From Corynebacterium camporealensis (GTDB lineage Bacteria; Actinomycetota; Actinomycetes; Mycobacteriales; Mycobacteriaceae), in NCBI RefSeq assembly GCF_000980815.1, contig NZ_CP011311.1, positions 310,001-374,000 of the forward strand: a DNA stretch of 64,000 bases, in the 5' to 3' direction. The translations under genes were made by a program, and so were the position numbers. Of the stretch, positions 36,007 through 47,333 are shown piece after piece. The notes under the pieces were generated by a model. That model was given only the letters and a program-made list of their open reading frames with translations. It was not told the origin of the DNA and ran no database searches. Positions within the stretch are counted from its first letter, which is position 1. Each line of letters starts with the position of its first letter.

Positions 36007-36945
36007 TTAAAGGGCGTGTTCACGTGCATAGGACGCGCCAGCAATGAGCTGGGCGTTACCGCTCAGTGCGCTGTCCAACACAGGGATATCGCGATTAGGG
36101 GCAAGAGCGGCATCCTTAATGCCGCGGCGCAGGGGATCAGTAATGAGTGTTCCAATACCGCAGACACCGCCGCCCAGCACGATCCCGGAAATATCAAAAG
36201 CGCTGACGAGGCCACCTAACGTACGCCCTAAGCCGTAGAGGTTTCCGTCGATGATGTTGCGGGCGAGTTCATCGCCATCGCGATAGCGGTGAATGACTTC
36301 CGGAAGATCGACAGGACAGGCGGCCGGCGAGGTCCACGGGATCTGGTGGGAATCAGGTTCTCTGCTCAACACGGCGTAATAGCGGGCAAGCGATGGGCCT
36401 GCGGCGATGTTTTCGGCACGATCGGCGTATCCGCGAAAGTCTGCAGTGACCAGTTCTGAAAACTCGCCAGCACTTCCAGTGGGACCACCGATGATTTCTC
36501 CGTCGTCGACAATTGCGCCGCCTACGCCAGTGCCTAATGCGAGATACAGCACGCGCCCAGAAAGTTGCTGCCCGGCACCAAGATGATGCTCGCCCCAGGC
36601 CCACATGCGCACATCGTTGTGGCAGGCCACTGGGGCATCACTGTGCTTGGCGACGATGGCACGCAAGTCCGTTCCTGCCCAGCCAGGCACCGTGGGGCCA
36701 GCGGACACAATGTCGCCTTGGGGCGCAAGGACGATCCCCGGTGCGCCAATAGCGATGCGAGTTGGAGCAGTATCAGCATCAGCAAGAGCAAGCTCTAATG
36801 CCACATGCAGTTGTTCTGCGACGGTAGAACCTGGCGGTTGGGAGGGAAGTCGCCCCTCGCCAAAGACTTCAGTGGGTACTGCATCATCCACCCATCCATA
36901 AGCGATTTTGGTTCCGCCTATATCGAAAGAAAGAGTGGCAGGCAT
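36007..36945 (-). CDS. nanK: ROK-family kinase, probable N-acetylmannosamine kinase
   Basis: 312 aa. N-terminal phosphate-1 motif SFDIGGTKIAYG and the second glycine-rich element LALGTGVGGAIV identify a ROK sugar kinase. Context between nanE and nagA points to ManNAc. The usual ROK zinc site (CxCGxxGCxE) and its partner His are absent; this stretch reads GGPTGSAGEFSELVTADFRG. The start at 36945 has CAGGAG 6 nt upstream; a longer frame from 37008 lacks one. It is divergent from nagA. Confidence 0.82.
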   Translation of the reverse strand: MPATLSFDIGGTKIAYGWVDDAVPTEVFGEGRLPSQPPGSTVAEQLHVALELALADADTAPTRIAIGAPGIVLAPQGDIVSAGPTVPGWAGTDLRAIVAKHSDAPVACHNDVRMWAWGEHHLGAGQQLSGRVLYLALGTGVGGAIVDDGEIIGGPTGSAGEFSELVTADFRGYADRAENIAAGPSLARYYAVLSREPDSHQIPWTSPAACPVDLPEVIHRYRDGDELARNIIDGNLYGLGRTLGGLVSAFDISGIVLGGGVCGIGTLITDPLRRGIKDAALAPNRDIPVLDSALSGNAQLIAGASYAREHAL

Positions 36946-37111
36946 GCGATCTCCTGGCAGTATTGAGGGGAAGGTAGAACACCTATTATGTGGCTGATAA
37001 TACATCATATGTGCGCTGCAAACAGGTCTTTTGTGTTAAACGATAGACGTATGATGAGTGATAGTGCATAGTGGGTATGAAAGCCTTGATGGCAAGAAAA
37101 GGATGGTCGCC

Positions 37112-38275
37112 ATGAACGTTGCTGCTGCAGAACAAATCAGTGAGCTGCGCGGACGCTTTGTGGGACCAGATGGCGAGTTCACTGGTCGGGTACGCATCGA
37201 TGGTGAGTACATTGCCGAGGTTGAGTCGGGGGCGTCGTCAGGTACTGACGAGGAGCTCACCTGGGTGCCGGGCTTTGTGGACTTGCATAACCATGGCGGA
37301 AACTTAGGTGCATTTCCCTCCGGGACGTTGGAGGAATGCCGACAGGCGGCAGATTTCCACCGTGCCCACGGAACGACGACGTTGTTGGCATCGTTGGTCT
37401 CCGGAAACCGTGCTGAGCTGTGCGAGCAAGCAGCAATTCTGGCGCAGCTAGCGGAGTCCGGCGACATTGCAGGTATCCATATGGAAGGCCCGTTTGTGAA
37501 TGCGGGCAAGTGCGGGGCGCAGGACCCCTCCCGCATCGTGGAGGGCGACCCGGAGTTGTTTGCCTCCGTCATTGATGTCGCAGGTGGACACCTTCGTGCG
37601 ATCACATTTGCACCAGAAACGGCAGCCGTACCAGAGCTTCTGGATTTGTGCGCCCATCACAACATTATTGCCGGCCTCGGACATACGACCGCTGATTATG
37701 AACTGACTGCGTCGGTGATCGCGCAGGCCCGTGAGCGCGGGGTGACGGTGACGGCAACGCACCTGTTTAATGCAATGCCCCCGGTCCATCATCGCGAGCC
37801 AGGCGCGGTCGCAGCGCTGCTCAACGCGGCGAAGGCGGGGGAGGCCTACATCGAATTGATTGCTGATGGCGTGCACCTAGCCGACGGCACCGTCGACATG
37901 GCGTATTCCGGACGCGCATTTGCGATTACCGATGCGATGGAAGCAGCCGGCGTAAGCGACGGCGAGTACAAACTTGGCCACCTGCGCGTGCAGGTCACCG
38001 ATGGCGTCGCGCGCGTGGATAGCGGCTCGATTGCCGGTGGTACGTCCACTCTGGCAGAGCAGTTCGCTCGCTTTGCCAGGCGCCACGGTCTGTCTGAAGC
38101 AGTCCGCTTTACCTCTACTACGGCAGCGCGCGTGCTTTACGATGCCGGGTGGCATCAGGCAGCCACGCTGGGTGAGGTGGGCATCGGAAAGCGTGCGAAC
38201 TTAGTGGGCCTGGATGAGCAACTGCGGGTGCGCAGAGTGATTAGTGCTGGAAGAGAATTAAGCAGAGAGGATTGA
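37112..38275 (+). CDS. nagA: N-acetylglucosamine-6-phosphate deacetylase
   Basis: 387 aa amidohydrolase. Metal and catalytic motifs: VDLHNHGG (first HxH), HMEGPFVN with the metal Glu, [24 protein letters not shown] with the second metal His, and the catalytic Asp in ITDAMEAAG. The product GlcN-6-P feeds nagB, one base downstream. The ATG at 37112 has AAAGGA 8 nt before it and is preferred over the GTG at 37058, which precedes any family-like sequence. Confidence 0.92.
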   Translation: MNVAAAEQISELRGRFVGPDGEFTGRVRIDGEYIAEVESGASSGTDEELTWVPGFVDLHNHGGNLGAFPSGTLEECRQAADFHRAHGTTTLLASLVSGNRAELCEQAAILAQLAESGDIAGIHMEGPFVNAGKCGAQDPSRIVEGDPELFASVIDVAGGHLRAITFAPETAAVPELLDLCAHHNIIAGLGHTTADYELTASVIAQARERGVTVTATHLFNAMPPVHHREPGAVAALLNAAKAGEAYIELIADGVHLADGTVDMAYSGRAFAITDAMEAAGVSDGEYKLGHLRVQVTDGVARVDSGSIAGGTSTLAEQFARFARRHGLSEAVRFTSTTAARVLYDAGWHQAATLGEVGIGKRANLVGLDEQLRVRRVISAGRELSRED

Positions 38276-38276
38276 C

Positions 38277-39041
38277 ATGGAGATTTTGATTCGCCCGGAT
38301 GCGGCAGCGGTGGCACAGCAGGCAGCAGACATTCTGGAAGATTATGTGCGCGCAGGAAAGACGCTGGGACTGGCCACAGGTTCCACGCCGAATCCGACGT
38401 ACCAGGAGTTGATTCGCAGACATCGTGAGGCAGGGCTCTCTTTCGCGGAATGCAAAGCATTCTTGCTGGATGAATACTGGGGCCTGCCGCGTGAACACGA
38501 GCAGTCCTACTACTCCACAATTCGCCGCGAACTGACCAGCCATATTGATATTCCAGATGCCGAGGTGCACAGCCCGGATGGCACGAATACGGATTACCGA
38601 GCTGCCGGTGAGGACTATGAGCAGGCGATTACTAATGCCGGTGGAGTAGACGTGCAGATTCTGGGTGTTGGTACGAATGGCCATATTGGCTTTAATGAGC
38701 CGGGCAGTTCGCTCAGTTCTGTCACGCGCATTAAGACGCTGCACCCGCAGACGGTGACAGATAATGCCCGCTTCTTTGGTGGCGAAGAGGATGTCCCGCG
38801 CCACGTGCTGACCCAGGGGCTGGGAACCATTCAGCGGGCCCGGCACTTGCTGTTGCTAGCAACGGGCGAAGGTAAAGCTGGTGCCGTGGCCGCGCTGGCC
38901 GAAGGGCCATTGTCAGCGTTTTGCCCGGGTTCGGTACTGCAGCTCCACCAGCACGCAACAGTGGTGGTTGATGATGCTGCAGCAAGCAAATTGCGCAACA
39001 GTGAGTACTACCGCTTTGCTGATGCGAACAAGCCTGCGTAG
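38277..39041 (+). CDS. nagB: Glucosamine-6-phosphate deaminase
   Basis: Turns GlcN-6-P into fructose-6-phosphate and ammonia, the last step of sialic acid breakdown. It is 254 aa. Characteristic motifs: [14 protein letters not shown] near 35, the LDEYWGL catalytic Asp segment, and [15 protein letters not shown]. It follows nagA with a 1-nt gap, so it is cotranscribed. The 237-nt gap before rpsL shows no clear terminator. Confidence 0.94.
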   Translation: MEILIRPDAAAVAQQAADILEDYVRAGKTLGLATGSTPNPTYQELIRRHREAGLSFAECKAFLLDEYWGLPREHEQSYYSTIRRELTSHIDIPDAEVHSPDGTNTDYRAAGEDYEQAITNAGGVDVQILGVGTNGHIGFNEPGSSLSSVTRIKTLHPQTVTDNARFFGGEEDVPRHVLTQGLGTIQRARHLLLLATGEGKAGAVAALAEGPLSAFCPGSVLQLHQHATVVVDDAAASKLRNSEYYRFADANKPA

Positions 39042-39278
39042 CACGTAAAAGCAGGTTTTAGTCGCTTGCGACACGCGCGATTTCTTAATCTGTGGTGTGT
39101 GGTGTTAGGGTGTTAGAGGTTTCGCTTATCTTGAGCGAAAAGTCTGAACGGAAAGAACCGGCTGGTTGTTTCGACGTTCTGGACATGCGGCAGGACCCCG
39201 GAAAAGAGTCCCCATTTTTGCATGTTTGAGCGTCTTTAGCCCCAGCCACTCTCAAGAAGTCATAAAGAAAGACTGGTA

Positions 39279-39650
39279 ATGCCAACTATTCAGCAGCTGG
39301 TCCGCAAGGGCCGCCACTCGAAGCGCGCTAAGGTCGCCACCGCAGCGCTGAAGGGTTCCCCTCAGCGTCGCGGCGTGTGCACCCGCGTGTACACCACCAC
39401 TCCGAAGAAGCCGAACTCTGCACTCCGTAAGGTCGCCCGTGTGCGCCTGACCTCCGGCATCGAGGTTTCCGCCTACATTCCAGGCGAGGGCCACAACCTG
39501 CAGGAGCACTCCATGGTGCTCGTTCGCGGCGGCCGTGTGAAGGACCTTCCGGGTGTTCGTTACAAGATCATCCGTGGCGCTCTGGATACCCAGGGTGTGA
39601 AGGACCGCAAGCAGGCTCGTTCCCGTTACGGCGCAAAGAAGGGACAGTAA
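39279..39650 (+). CDS. rpsL: 30S ribosomal protein S12
   Basis: Decoding-centre protein, 123 aa. The [12 protein letters not shown] terminus, [17 protein letters not shown] (including the Lys equivalent to K43) and [11 protein letters not shown] (K88 equivalent) are all the streptomycin-sensitive type. It precedes rpsG by 6 nt in the usual str operon. Confidence 0.97.
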   Translation: MPTIQQLVRKGRHSKRAKVATAALKGSPQRRGVCTRVYTTTPKKPNSALRKVARVRLTSGIEVSAYIPGEGHNLQEHSMVLVRGGRVKDLPGVRYKIIRGALDTQGVKDRKQARSRYGAKKGQ

Positions 39651-39656
39651 TCAAAA

Positions 39657-40124
39657 ATGCGTAAGAATGCTGCTCCAAAGCGTCCAGTAGTTAAGGACCC
39701 GGTTTACGGTTCCGAGCAGGTCACCATGCTCGTGAACAAGGTCCTGCTGGACGGCAAGAAGTCCACCGCTGAGCGTATCGTCTACGGCGCACTGGAACAG
39801 TGCCGCGAGAAGACCGGCACCGATCCGGTTGGCACCCTCGAGAAGGCTCTGGGCAACATCCGCCCGGATCTTGAGGTTCGTTCCCGCCGCGTGGGTGGCG
39901 CTACCTACCAGGTCCCGGTCGAGGTTCGCCCGGGCCGCGCTAACACCCTCGCCCTGCGTTGGCTGGTTACCTTTACCCGCCAGCGCCGCGAGAACACCAT
40001 GATTGAGCGTCTCGCTAACGAGATCCTGGATGCTTCCAACGGTCTCGGCGCTTCCGTGAAGCGTCGCGAAGACACCCACAAGATGGCCGAGGCCAACCGC
40101 GCCTTCGCCCACTACCGCTGGTAG
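39657..40124 (+). CDS. rpsG: 30S ribosomal protein S7
   Basis: Nucleates the 30S head and contacts the E site. It is 155 aa, with [19 protein letters not shown] and the conserved [18 protein letters not shown] segment. Unlike in many bacteria, fusA does not follow closely: 316 nt with a terminator-like structure and a new promoter lie between. Confidence 0.97.
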   Translation: MRKNAAPKRPVVKDPVYGSEQVTMLVNKVLLDGKKSTAERIVYGALEQCREKTGTDPVGTLEKALGNIRPDLEVRSRRVGGATYQVPVEVRPGRANTLALRWLVTFTRQRRENTMIERLANEILDASNGLGASVKRREDTHKMAEANRAFAHYRW

Positions 40125-40142
40125 TTCAGGCTTATGCCGATG

Positions 40143-40238
40143 GCCCGTGCAACGACATATAGAACGTCTGCTTCCTGCTCGTAACCTCGGTTACGGGCCG
40201 CAAGGAGGCAAACTGATGCGTTGTGCGGGCTATTTTTA
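40143..40238 (+). terminator. Long stem-loop with T-run after rpsG
   Basis: GCCCGTGCAACG (40143-40154) pairs with CGTTGTGCGGGC (40219-40230), 12 bp with two G-U pairs, followed by TATTTTTA. The loop carries a second hairpin CGTAAC-CTCG-GTTACG and an AGGAGG. It probably ends the rpsLG transcript; the elaborate loop could also be regulatory. Confidence 0.55.
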
Positions 40239-40273
40239 TGACCTTTAAGCTGCCATAATCACAGCGCAAAGGG

Positions 40274-40302
40274 TTGTAAGGGAAGAAATTCGGCTATAGA
40301 GT
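40274..40302 (+). promoter_or_regulatory. Predicted promoter of fusA
   Basis: TTGTAA (40274-40279) and TAGAGT (40297-40302) are separated by 17 bp. A start near 40309 leaves a leader of about 130 nt before the GTG of fusA. Confidence 0.55.
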
Positions 40303-40440
40303 AGCTCCCGGTGCCACTTCGTGGCTGCGGTGCTGCCAAAACGGCCCAGTAGTGGCAAAATTGTACGAGACATATCCATAAAAGGCATCTGCTCCCAACA
40401 GCTGAGCAGTGTCGACGACTAACTAAGTTGGGGTAATACT

Positions 40441-42570
<2,130 letters not shown>

Positions 42571-42791
42571 CGCTTATCACCACACGCTAATCCTGTAAGG
42601 TCGGTGCGTCCCCGCCAGTGGGCGCACCTGCACCGCAGGACACGCTTTGGGTAGCGGTCTAGCTGAGCATTTCGTCTGCTAGTTACTACGAAGTGTTGAG
42701 CTGGCCGTTACCCTCCCTAGATCCTTTCTTAGTTTCTTGTAGAGGGGCAACGACCGCGAGTTTTCGCGGGGGTTACCTCCCATTTAGGCAG

Positions 42792-42821
42792 TTTGAAAAA
42801 ACTGCGGCGGAACTCTAGGAT
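42792..42821 (+). promoter_or_regulatory. tuf promoter
   Basis: TTTGAA (42792-42797) and TAGGAT (42816-42821) are separated by 18 bp, followed by GTGTAACTGGCAC. This closely resembles the well-known strong tuf promoter of C. glutamicum (from memory). The rest of the 379-nt fusA-tuf gap is leader sequence. Confidence 0.7.
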
Positions 42822-42903
42822 CGTGTAACTGGCACGTAAAGAAAGCGTCATTAGCGCTTTGGCCCTAATAAGAGGTCGGGTGCCAATGACAACTGTCAAC
42901 CAC

Positions 42904-42926
42904 GTGGCTGCGAAGGTCGTAGCCAC
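42904..42926 (+). promoter_or_regulatory. Hairpin in the tuf leader
   Basis: GTGGCTGCGA and TCGTAGCCAC form a 10-bp stem (one G-U) with a 3-nt loop, about 11 nt before the AGGAGG of tuf. The same stem is present in the C. glutamicum tuf leader as I recall it, suggesting conserved function in mRNA stability or translation. Confidence 0.5.
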
Positions 42927-42949
42927 CATATAGTCCAGGAGGACATACA

Positions 42950-44140
42950 GTGGCAAAGGAGAAGTTCGAGCGTTCGAAGCCGCATGTGAACATCGGCACC
43001 ATCGGACACGTCGACCACGGCAAGACCACCACCACCGCAGCGATCACCAAGGTTCTGGCTGACCAGTACCCTGAGGAGAACACCGCATTCGCGTTCGACA
43101 TGATCGACAAGGCTCCGGAGGAGAAGGAGCGCGGTATTACCATTAACATCTCCCACGTGGAGTACTCCACCCCGAAGCGCCACTACGCACACGTTGACGC
43201 TCCGGGCCACGCCGACTACATCAAGAACATGATTACCGGTGCTGCTCAGATGGACGGCGCTATCCTGGTTGTTGCTGCAACCGATGGCCCGATGCCGCAG
43301 ACCCGTGAGCACGTTCTGCTGGCTCGCCAGGTTGGCGTTCCTTACATCCTGGTTGCACTGAACAAGTGCGACATGGTTGACGATGAGGAAATCATCGAGC
43401 TGGTCGAGATGGAGATCCGCGAGCTGCTGGCTGAGCAGGAGTTCGACGAGGAAGCTCCGATCGTTCACATCTCCGCTCTGAAGGCTCTTGAGGGCGACGA
43501 GAAGTGGGTACAGTCTGTTGTCGACCTGATGCAGGCTTGCGACGATTCCATCCCGGATCCGGAGCGCGAGACCGACAAGCCGTTCCTGATGCCGATCGAG
43601 GACATCTTCACCATTACCGGCCGCGGTACCGTTGTTACCGGCCGTGTTGAGCGTGGTCGCCTCGAGGTTAACGAGGACATTGAGATCATCGGTATCAAGG
43701 ACAAGTCCATGTCCACCACCGTTACCGGTATCGAGATGTTCCGCAAGATGATGGACTACACCGAGGCTGGCGACAACTGTGGTCTGCTTCTGCGTGGTAC
43801 CAAGCGTGAAGAGGTTGAGCGTGGCCAGGTTTGCATCAAGCCGGGCGCTTACACCCCGCACACCCAGTTCGAGGGTTCCGTCTACGTCCTGAAGAAGGAA
43901 GAGGGCGGCCGCCACACCCCGTTCATGGACAACTACCGCCCGCAGTTCTACTTCCGCACCACCGACGTTACCGGTGTCGTGAAGCTGCCGGACGGCGTTG
44001 AGATGGTCATGCCTGGCGACAACGTCGACATGTCCGTTGAGCTCATCCAGCCGGTCGCTATGGACGAGGGCCTGCGCTTCGCTATCCGCGAGGGCTCCCG
44101 CACCGTCGGCGCTGGCCGTGTTACCAAGGTCATCAAGTAA
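42950..44140 (+). CDS. tuf: Elongation factor Tu
   Basis: Delivers aminoacyl-tRNA, 396 aa, GTG start with AGGAGG before it. GTPase motifs: GHVDHGKTT near residue 20, [19 protein letters not shown] and SALK. The C-terminal GMVEL-like [34 protein letters not shown] is complete. It is a single-gene transcript closed by a strong terminator. Confidence 0.98.
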   Translation: MAKEKFERSKPHVNIGTIGHVDHGKTTTTAAITKVLADQYPEENTAFAFDMIDKAPEEKERGITINISHVEYSTPKRHYAHVDAPGHADYIKNMITGAAQMDGAILVVAATDGPMPQTREHVLLARQVGVPYILVALNKCDMVDDEEIIELVEMEIRELLAEQEFDEEAPIVHISALKALEGDEKWVQSVVDLMQACDDSIPDPERETDKPFLMPIEDIFTITGRGTVVTGRVERGRLEVNEDIEIIGIKDKSMSTTVTGIEMFRKMMDYTEAGDNCGLLLRGTKREEVERGQVCIKPGAYTPHTQFEGSVYVLKKEEGGRHTPFMDNYRPQFYFRTTDVTGVVKLPDGVEMVMPGDNVDMSVELIQPVAMDEGLRFAIREGSRTVGAGRVTKVIK

Positions 44141-44171
44141 GTGACACGCTCAGTAGAGCTTAATTAGAATC

Positions 44172-44200
44172 AGCCTCTTCCCACTGGGAAGAGGCTTTTT
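44172..44200 (+). terminator. Terminator after tuf
   Basis: A perfect 11-bp stem AGCCTCTTCCC / GGGAAGAGGCT with loop ACT, followed by TTTT. Confidence 0.9.
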
Positions 44201-44229
44201 CTGTGCCTAAGTTCGTTTTGGGGTCGTCC

Positions 44230-44327
44230 GTTGAGGGCAGCCTGTCCTTTTCCAACACGTTTCCCCCAATTTCCGCGGGCGGCAGCCAGGTACGCGGGGC
44301 AAAAGGACACCCAAGGGAGCGCTATGG
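44230..44327. repeat. Third, diverged copy of the 103-bp intergenic repeat
   Basis: GGGCAGCCTGTCCTTTTCC at the left and ACGCGGGGCAAAAGGACACC at the right align without indels to the copies at 2625-2830 (GGGCAG to GGACAC is 70 nt in each). The outer arms are conserved while the middle is not. In this copy the arms TGTCCTTTT and AAAAGGACA are a perfect inverted repeat. Confidence 0.65.
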
Positions 44328-44370
44328 CTAGGCGCAGCCTCGGCGACGCCGTCTACTAGTGTTGGGGGCT

Positions 44371-45069
44371 ATGCAGGATCCCACTCGTATCGATAAGACT
44401 CTGGCCGCGCTGCGCGACGCCTGGGAAGGTCAGCCGGACTTAGAGCTCGGCACCATTGTGGCGATGCTGGCTAATCAGGGCATTGGGTGGGGAAGCCCTG
44501 ATGAACAAACTCGTGCTGCGTTAGAGGCGATGTCGTATACGCATCCGCCGTTGCTGCCGATGGACGACAGTGGTCGTGTCGTGGGTCGCTGGTTGCTCGC
44601 GGGGGAGAAGCAACGCGTCACTATCGATGACTCGCACGTTATCGTGCGGCGCCCGGGTCCTGATGGGCAGCGGCAACCGGTGGTGTGGGAGTACTTGTCG
44701 TTGCGCCCCACTGGTCCGGGAAGGACGTTGGTGATTACTGATGCTGAAGGCTTTGAACACCGGCTGGGCGTTGTTCGTTCGTTAACGCGTTTGGCTGATG
44801 CGGGATCGCCGGAGGGGCTAAAGAAGAAGGCGATAGGAGATAGGGCCCTGATCATTCGTGTGGCGGATGGATTGTTCCTGCTAGACCACCGGTTGCACTA
44901 CTTCCGTCAGTTGCGGCGGGAGCTGGTGCATGAGGTCTTTGCATGGGAGCAGATAGAACAATGCCGCCCTGGCGCGGACCTGGTGGTCGCGCTCAAGGGC
45001 GGCGAGAAGCGCACCTTTGCGGCAGTTGAGGAAGTCCTCGTAGCCGAGGCGGCGCCGGCTACACGCTAG
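44371..45069 (+). CDS. Conserved protein of unknown function
   Basis: 232 aa from the ATG at 44371; a GTG four codons earlier is the alternative. It is soluble, with no signal or membrane span. The N-terminal 65 residues are helical (TLAALRDAWEGQPDLELGTIVAMLANQGIGW). The rest is predicted beta-rich with a DGQRQPVVWEYLSLRPTGPGRTLVITD segment that could form a barrel. I recognise no catalytic motif. Its 3' end overlaps the last gene of the Asp23 cluster by 11 bp on the opposite strand. Confidence 0.65.
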   Translation: MQDPTRIDKTLAALRDAWEGQPDLELGTIVAMLANQGIGWGSPDEQTRAALEAMSYTHPPLLPMDDSGRVVGRWLLAGEKQRVTIDDSHVIVRRPGPDGQRQPVVWEYLSLRPTGPGRTLVITDAEGFEHRLGVVRSLTRLADAGSPEGLKKKAIGDRALIIRVADGLFLLDHRLHYFRQLRRELVHEVFAWEQIEQCRPGADLVVALKGGEKRTFAAVEEVLVAEAAPATR

Positions 45070-45625
45070 AGGCGCGCACCTTGGAATAGTGCAGCTTGTA
45101 CACGGTATCGACATCCGCATCCGGGAAGGCGGCGCGGAAGTCTTCCTCGTTGGTTTCGGCAAGCTCTTCCAGCCGGGAGTACGGCAGGTCGGGACTTGCA
45201 GTAATCGTGTAGGTAATCGTGGGGCGCTTGCGCTGGTAGGCGACTTGGCGCTGAACCTTCTCCACGCCGGAGTGATTCTCGATGCTTTCGGCAATGGCGC
45301 TGGAGACAGCAGCCATTTGGGTATCGATGGCGCCTTCATCGTTAGAAGCCTCAGAATGCACCTTGTTGAAGCGGCGCTGACGCAAGTTAGCGACAACCCA
45401 CCACATACCTAAGATGATGCAGACTGCAGAGCCAATACCTAAGGCCCAAACCCACCAGGACTGTTCCGGAACCCCGGCCCAGACGTCGTGGTCGACCCAT
45501 TCAGCCAAGTCCTGGGCGAAGCCCACCTCAAAGTGAATGAGGATTGGCCACAGGCCTAGTGCGATGAGGATGACCGACAGTAGGAACAAGATGATGCGGT
45601 CGATGACAGAAAGTGCTCTAGACAC
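45059..45625 (-). CDS. AmaP-like membrane anchor of the Asp23 cluster
   Basis: 188 aa, GTG start. Two N-terminal membrane spans (about 10-30 and 58-80) form a hairpin. A cytoplasmic domain of about 100 residues with the ASPDLPYSRLEELAETNEEDFRAAF segment resembles the Asp23-interacting domain of alkaline-shock anchor proteins. It overlaps the gene upstream by 8 bp. It probably tethers the Asp23 proteins to the membrane as AmaP does in firmicutes; this is by architecture. Confidence 0.6.
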   Translation of the reverse strand: MSRALSVIDRIILFLLSVILIALGLWPILIHFEVGFAQDLAEWVDHDVWAGVPEQSWWVWALGIGSAVCIILGMWWVVANLRQRRFNKVHSEASNDEGAIDTQMAAVSSAIAESIENHSGVEKVQRQVAYQRKRPTITYTITASPDLPYSRLEELAETNEEDFRAAFPDADVDTVYKLHYSKVRASSV

Positions 45626-46175
45626 CGGTGCCCACCTCCTGCTGTGGTTGAACCTTCACGGAGACCTGCGGGTTGTTGGCGGCCTCAGATAGTGCGTGGT
45701 TAACGGAGTCTTCCACGCGCTGCTTGAGTTCAGCATCGTCCACATCGCCTTCGACGGTCACGGTGACCTTCGGGCCGACTGCCTGGGTGCTAGCACCGGC
45801 AACACCGGGGACATCGCGAGCAATTGCCGAGGAGCGACGGGCGATGTCGACGGAGCGGGTCCACATCGATGCCTTGTCGGATTCGATCTGGGTGTGGGTC
45901 TTGCGGCGCGGCTTGAACACCGCGATGAGCAGAATCAGGCCAACGATGATGGCAGCGACACCAGCCCAGACCATCCAGGTCTCCACGTTGTCATTGGCCA
46001 TGACATCGAAGAAGGGCTGGAACCAAGAGCCGGCGTTCGTATCAGAGGCTACGACCCAGGTCTCACGCGCACCGACAACACCGAGTGCGATGAGCAGTAT
46101 TCCGAGAAACACGCTCCAGCCGCGTACGGCCGGTGCAGCCTGGGGCGTTTGCCCGAAACCAGTTGGTTTATCCAT
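45618..46175 (-). CDS. DUF6286-like membrane protein of the Asp23 cluster
   Basis: 185 aa. Two membrane spans at about 19-41 and 67-89 are followed by a basic stop (FKPRRKTHTQ). A C-terminal Asp23-like alpha/beta domain follows, in which RRSSAIARDVPGVAGASTQAVGPKVTVTVEGD is the typical strand pattern. A strong TAGGAGGTA lies inside the end of the upstream gene, with an 8-bp overlap, so translation is coupled. Function unknown beyond membership of the envelope-stress cluster. Confidence 0.6.
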   Translation of the reverse strand: MDKPTGFGQTPQAAPAVRGWSVFLGILLIALGVVGARETWVVASDTNAGSWFQPFFDVMANDNVETWMVWAGVAAIIVGLILLIAVFKPRRKTHTQIESDKASMWTRSVDIARRSSAIARDVPGVAGASTQAVGPKVTVTVEGDVDDAELKQRVEDSVNHALSEAANNPQVSVKVQPQQEVGTGV

Positions 46176-47130
46176 GGCTACCTCCTAAGTAGGGCTGAAT
46201 GGTGATGGCGCGCAGTGGCTCCGGTCGCGGAATCGTTACGCGCGTGGGATGTGGATTTGCCGGAATGACCTGGAAATCGGCAAGTGGTCGCGGCTGTGGT
46301 GCACGTACGGAACGCACCGGCACTGGTGGTGGGGTGCTCACGCGACGCTGTGGTGCCGCGGGGATGACGTCACCACACGGGCGCAGCATTGCTGGTTCCG
46401 GAGTACGTGGTTCCCAAACTTGTTCGGGTGCGGGGTCCGGGACTTTGCGCAGTGGCTGTTCCGGTGCGGTACGAATCGGTACCTCGGGCATCTCCCGGGG
46501 TTCAGAGTCGATGCTGCGAACGTGTGGTTCCTTGCCACGGTCGATCTGACGCAGAGGCTGCGGTTGCGGAGTATCCGGAGTCCACGCCTCACGGGGGAAA
46601 GGAGTGCTATCGATGTTGCGCACGCGAACACCCTGTTTGGTCTGCGGTGCGCGAACTCGGAAGTCCTTGCTCGGCGGGGTCCAGGCAGTGATGTCCGGGC
46701 GGGCATCGACAGCAGTAGCTGAGACGCGCTCACCGGGGACGGCAGCACCAACGTTGACGTTGACGCGAGTGGTTGTATAGCCGGTCTGCTCCCGGATGGC
46801 TTCGGAGATAGCGCTGCGAGTTGCTTCAGCAACGCCGGTGACCGGGGAAGGCCAAATGACGGCGATGGTGGCATCGACAGCAACGACCTGCCGGTCCGGG
46901 TCAGTCTGGACTACCAGGCGTGGGAAACCACGGCCTGCCAGGCCCGCGAGCTTCGCATCCAGTGGAGTAGTGCCGGGAACGGTGTTGATGGCAGCGCCGA
47001 CGAGGTGCTCAAAAGTCCGCAGTGAGAAACGGTTTTGGCCCTTGTCCTTCGGATCTGCGACCGGTACAACACGTACGGCGTCAGCATCAGGTTTGGGCGC
47101 TGGGGCACCGGAGTTGGGCGAGTCTGCCAT
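46168..47130 (-). CDS. Asp23/Gls24-like protein with proline-rich tail
   Basis: 320 aa from the ATG at 47130, which overlaps the upstream stop by one base. The Asp23-like domain covers about residues 30-135 (RTFEHLVGAAINTVPGTTPLD and VVAVDATIAVIWPSPV). The rest is a proline/arginine-rich low-complexity tail with a recurring PLR-[IVQ] theme (QPLRQI, QPLRKV, VPVRSV, EPLRAI). The tail may bind the wall or another protein. An in-frame start 39 bases upstream is inside the DUF2273 gene. Confidence 0.62.
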   Translation of the reverse strand: MADSPNSGAPAPKPDADAVRVVPVADPKDKGQNRFSLRTFEHLVGAAINTVPGTTPLDAKLAGLAGRGFPRLVVQTDPDRQVVAVDATIAVIWPSPVTGVAEATRSAISEAIREQTGYTTTRVNVNVGAAVPGERVSATAVDARPDITAWTPPSKDFRVRAPQTKQGVRVRNIDSTPFPREAWTPDTPQPQPLRQIDRGKEPHVRSIDSEPREMPEVPIRTAPEQPLRKVPDPAPEQVWEPRTPEPAMLRPCGDVIPAAPQRRVSTPPPVPVRSVRAPQPRPLADFQVIPANPHPTRVTIPRPEPLRAITIQPYLGGSHG

Positions 47131-47324
47131 TAGCCTCGCCCCTTCTCCTTGCCGATGAGACCATTCCACACCGCCATCAGGTCAATGCGGCCATCGTAAT
47201 GCGCGCCAATGACACCGCCGATAGCGGCAAACAGCACTGCCAGCAGTACCGGCCACCAGCCCAGGCTGAGGAAGAACGCCAGCACCAAACCGGCGATGAT
47301 TCCCAAAGTTGTGTAGTTCTTCAT
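47130..47324 (-). CDS. DUF2273 small membrane protein
   Basis: 64 aa with two close membrane spans (about 5-22 and 24-41), then GAHYDGRIDLMAVWNGLIG and a basic end. DUF2273 proteins accompany Asp23/Gls24 genes in many Gram-positive bacteria and are thought to act with them at the membrane. It starts 10 nt after the preceding stop. Confidence 0.75.
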   Translation of the reverse strand: MKNYTTLGIIAGLVLAFFLSLGWWPVLLAVLFAAIGGVIGAHYDGRIDLMAVWNGLIGKEKGRG

Positions 47325-47333
47325 TGTGCTTCC

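Noticed and set aside
44230..44327. Terminator for the minus strand
   Set aside because: The TGTCCTTTT/AAAAGGACA arms are about 50 nt apart without a T-run, and the segment aligns with the 2.6-kb repeats instead.
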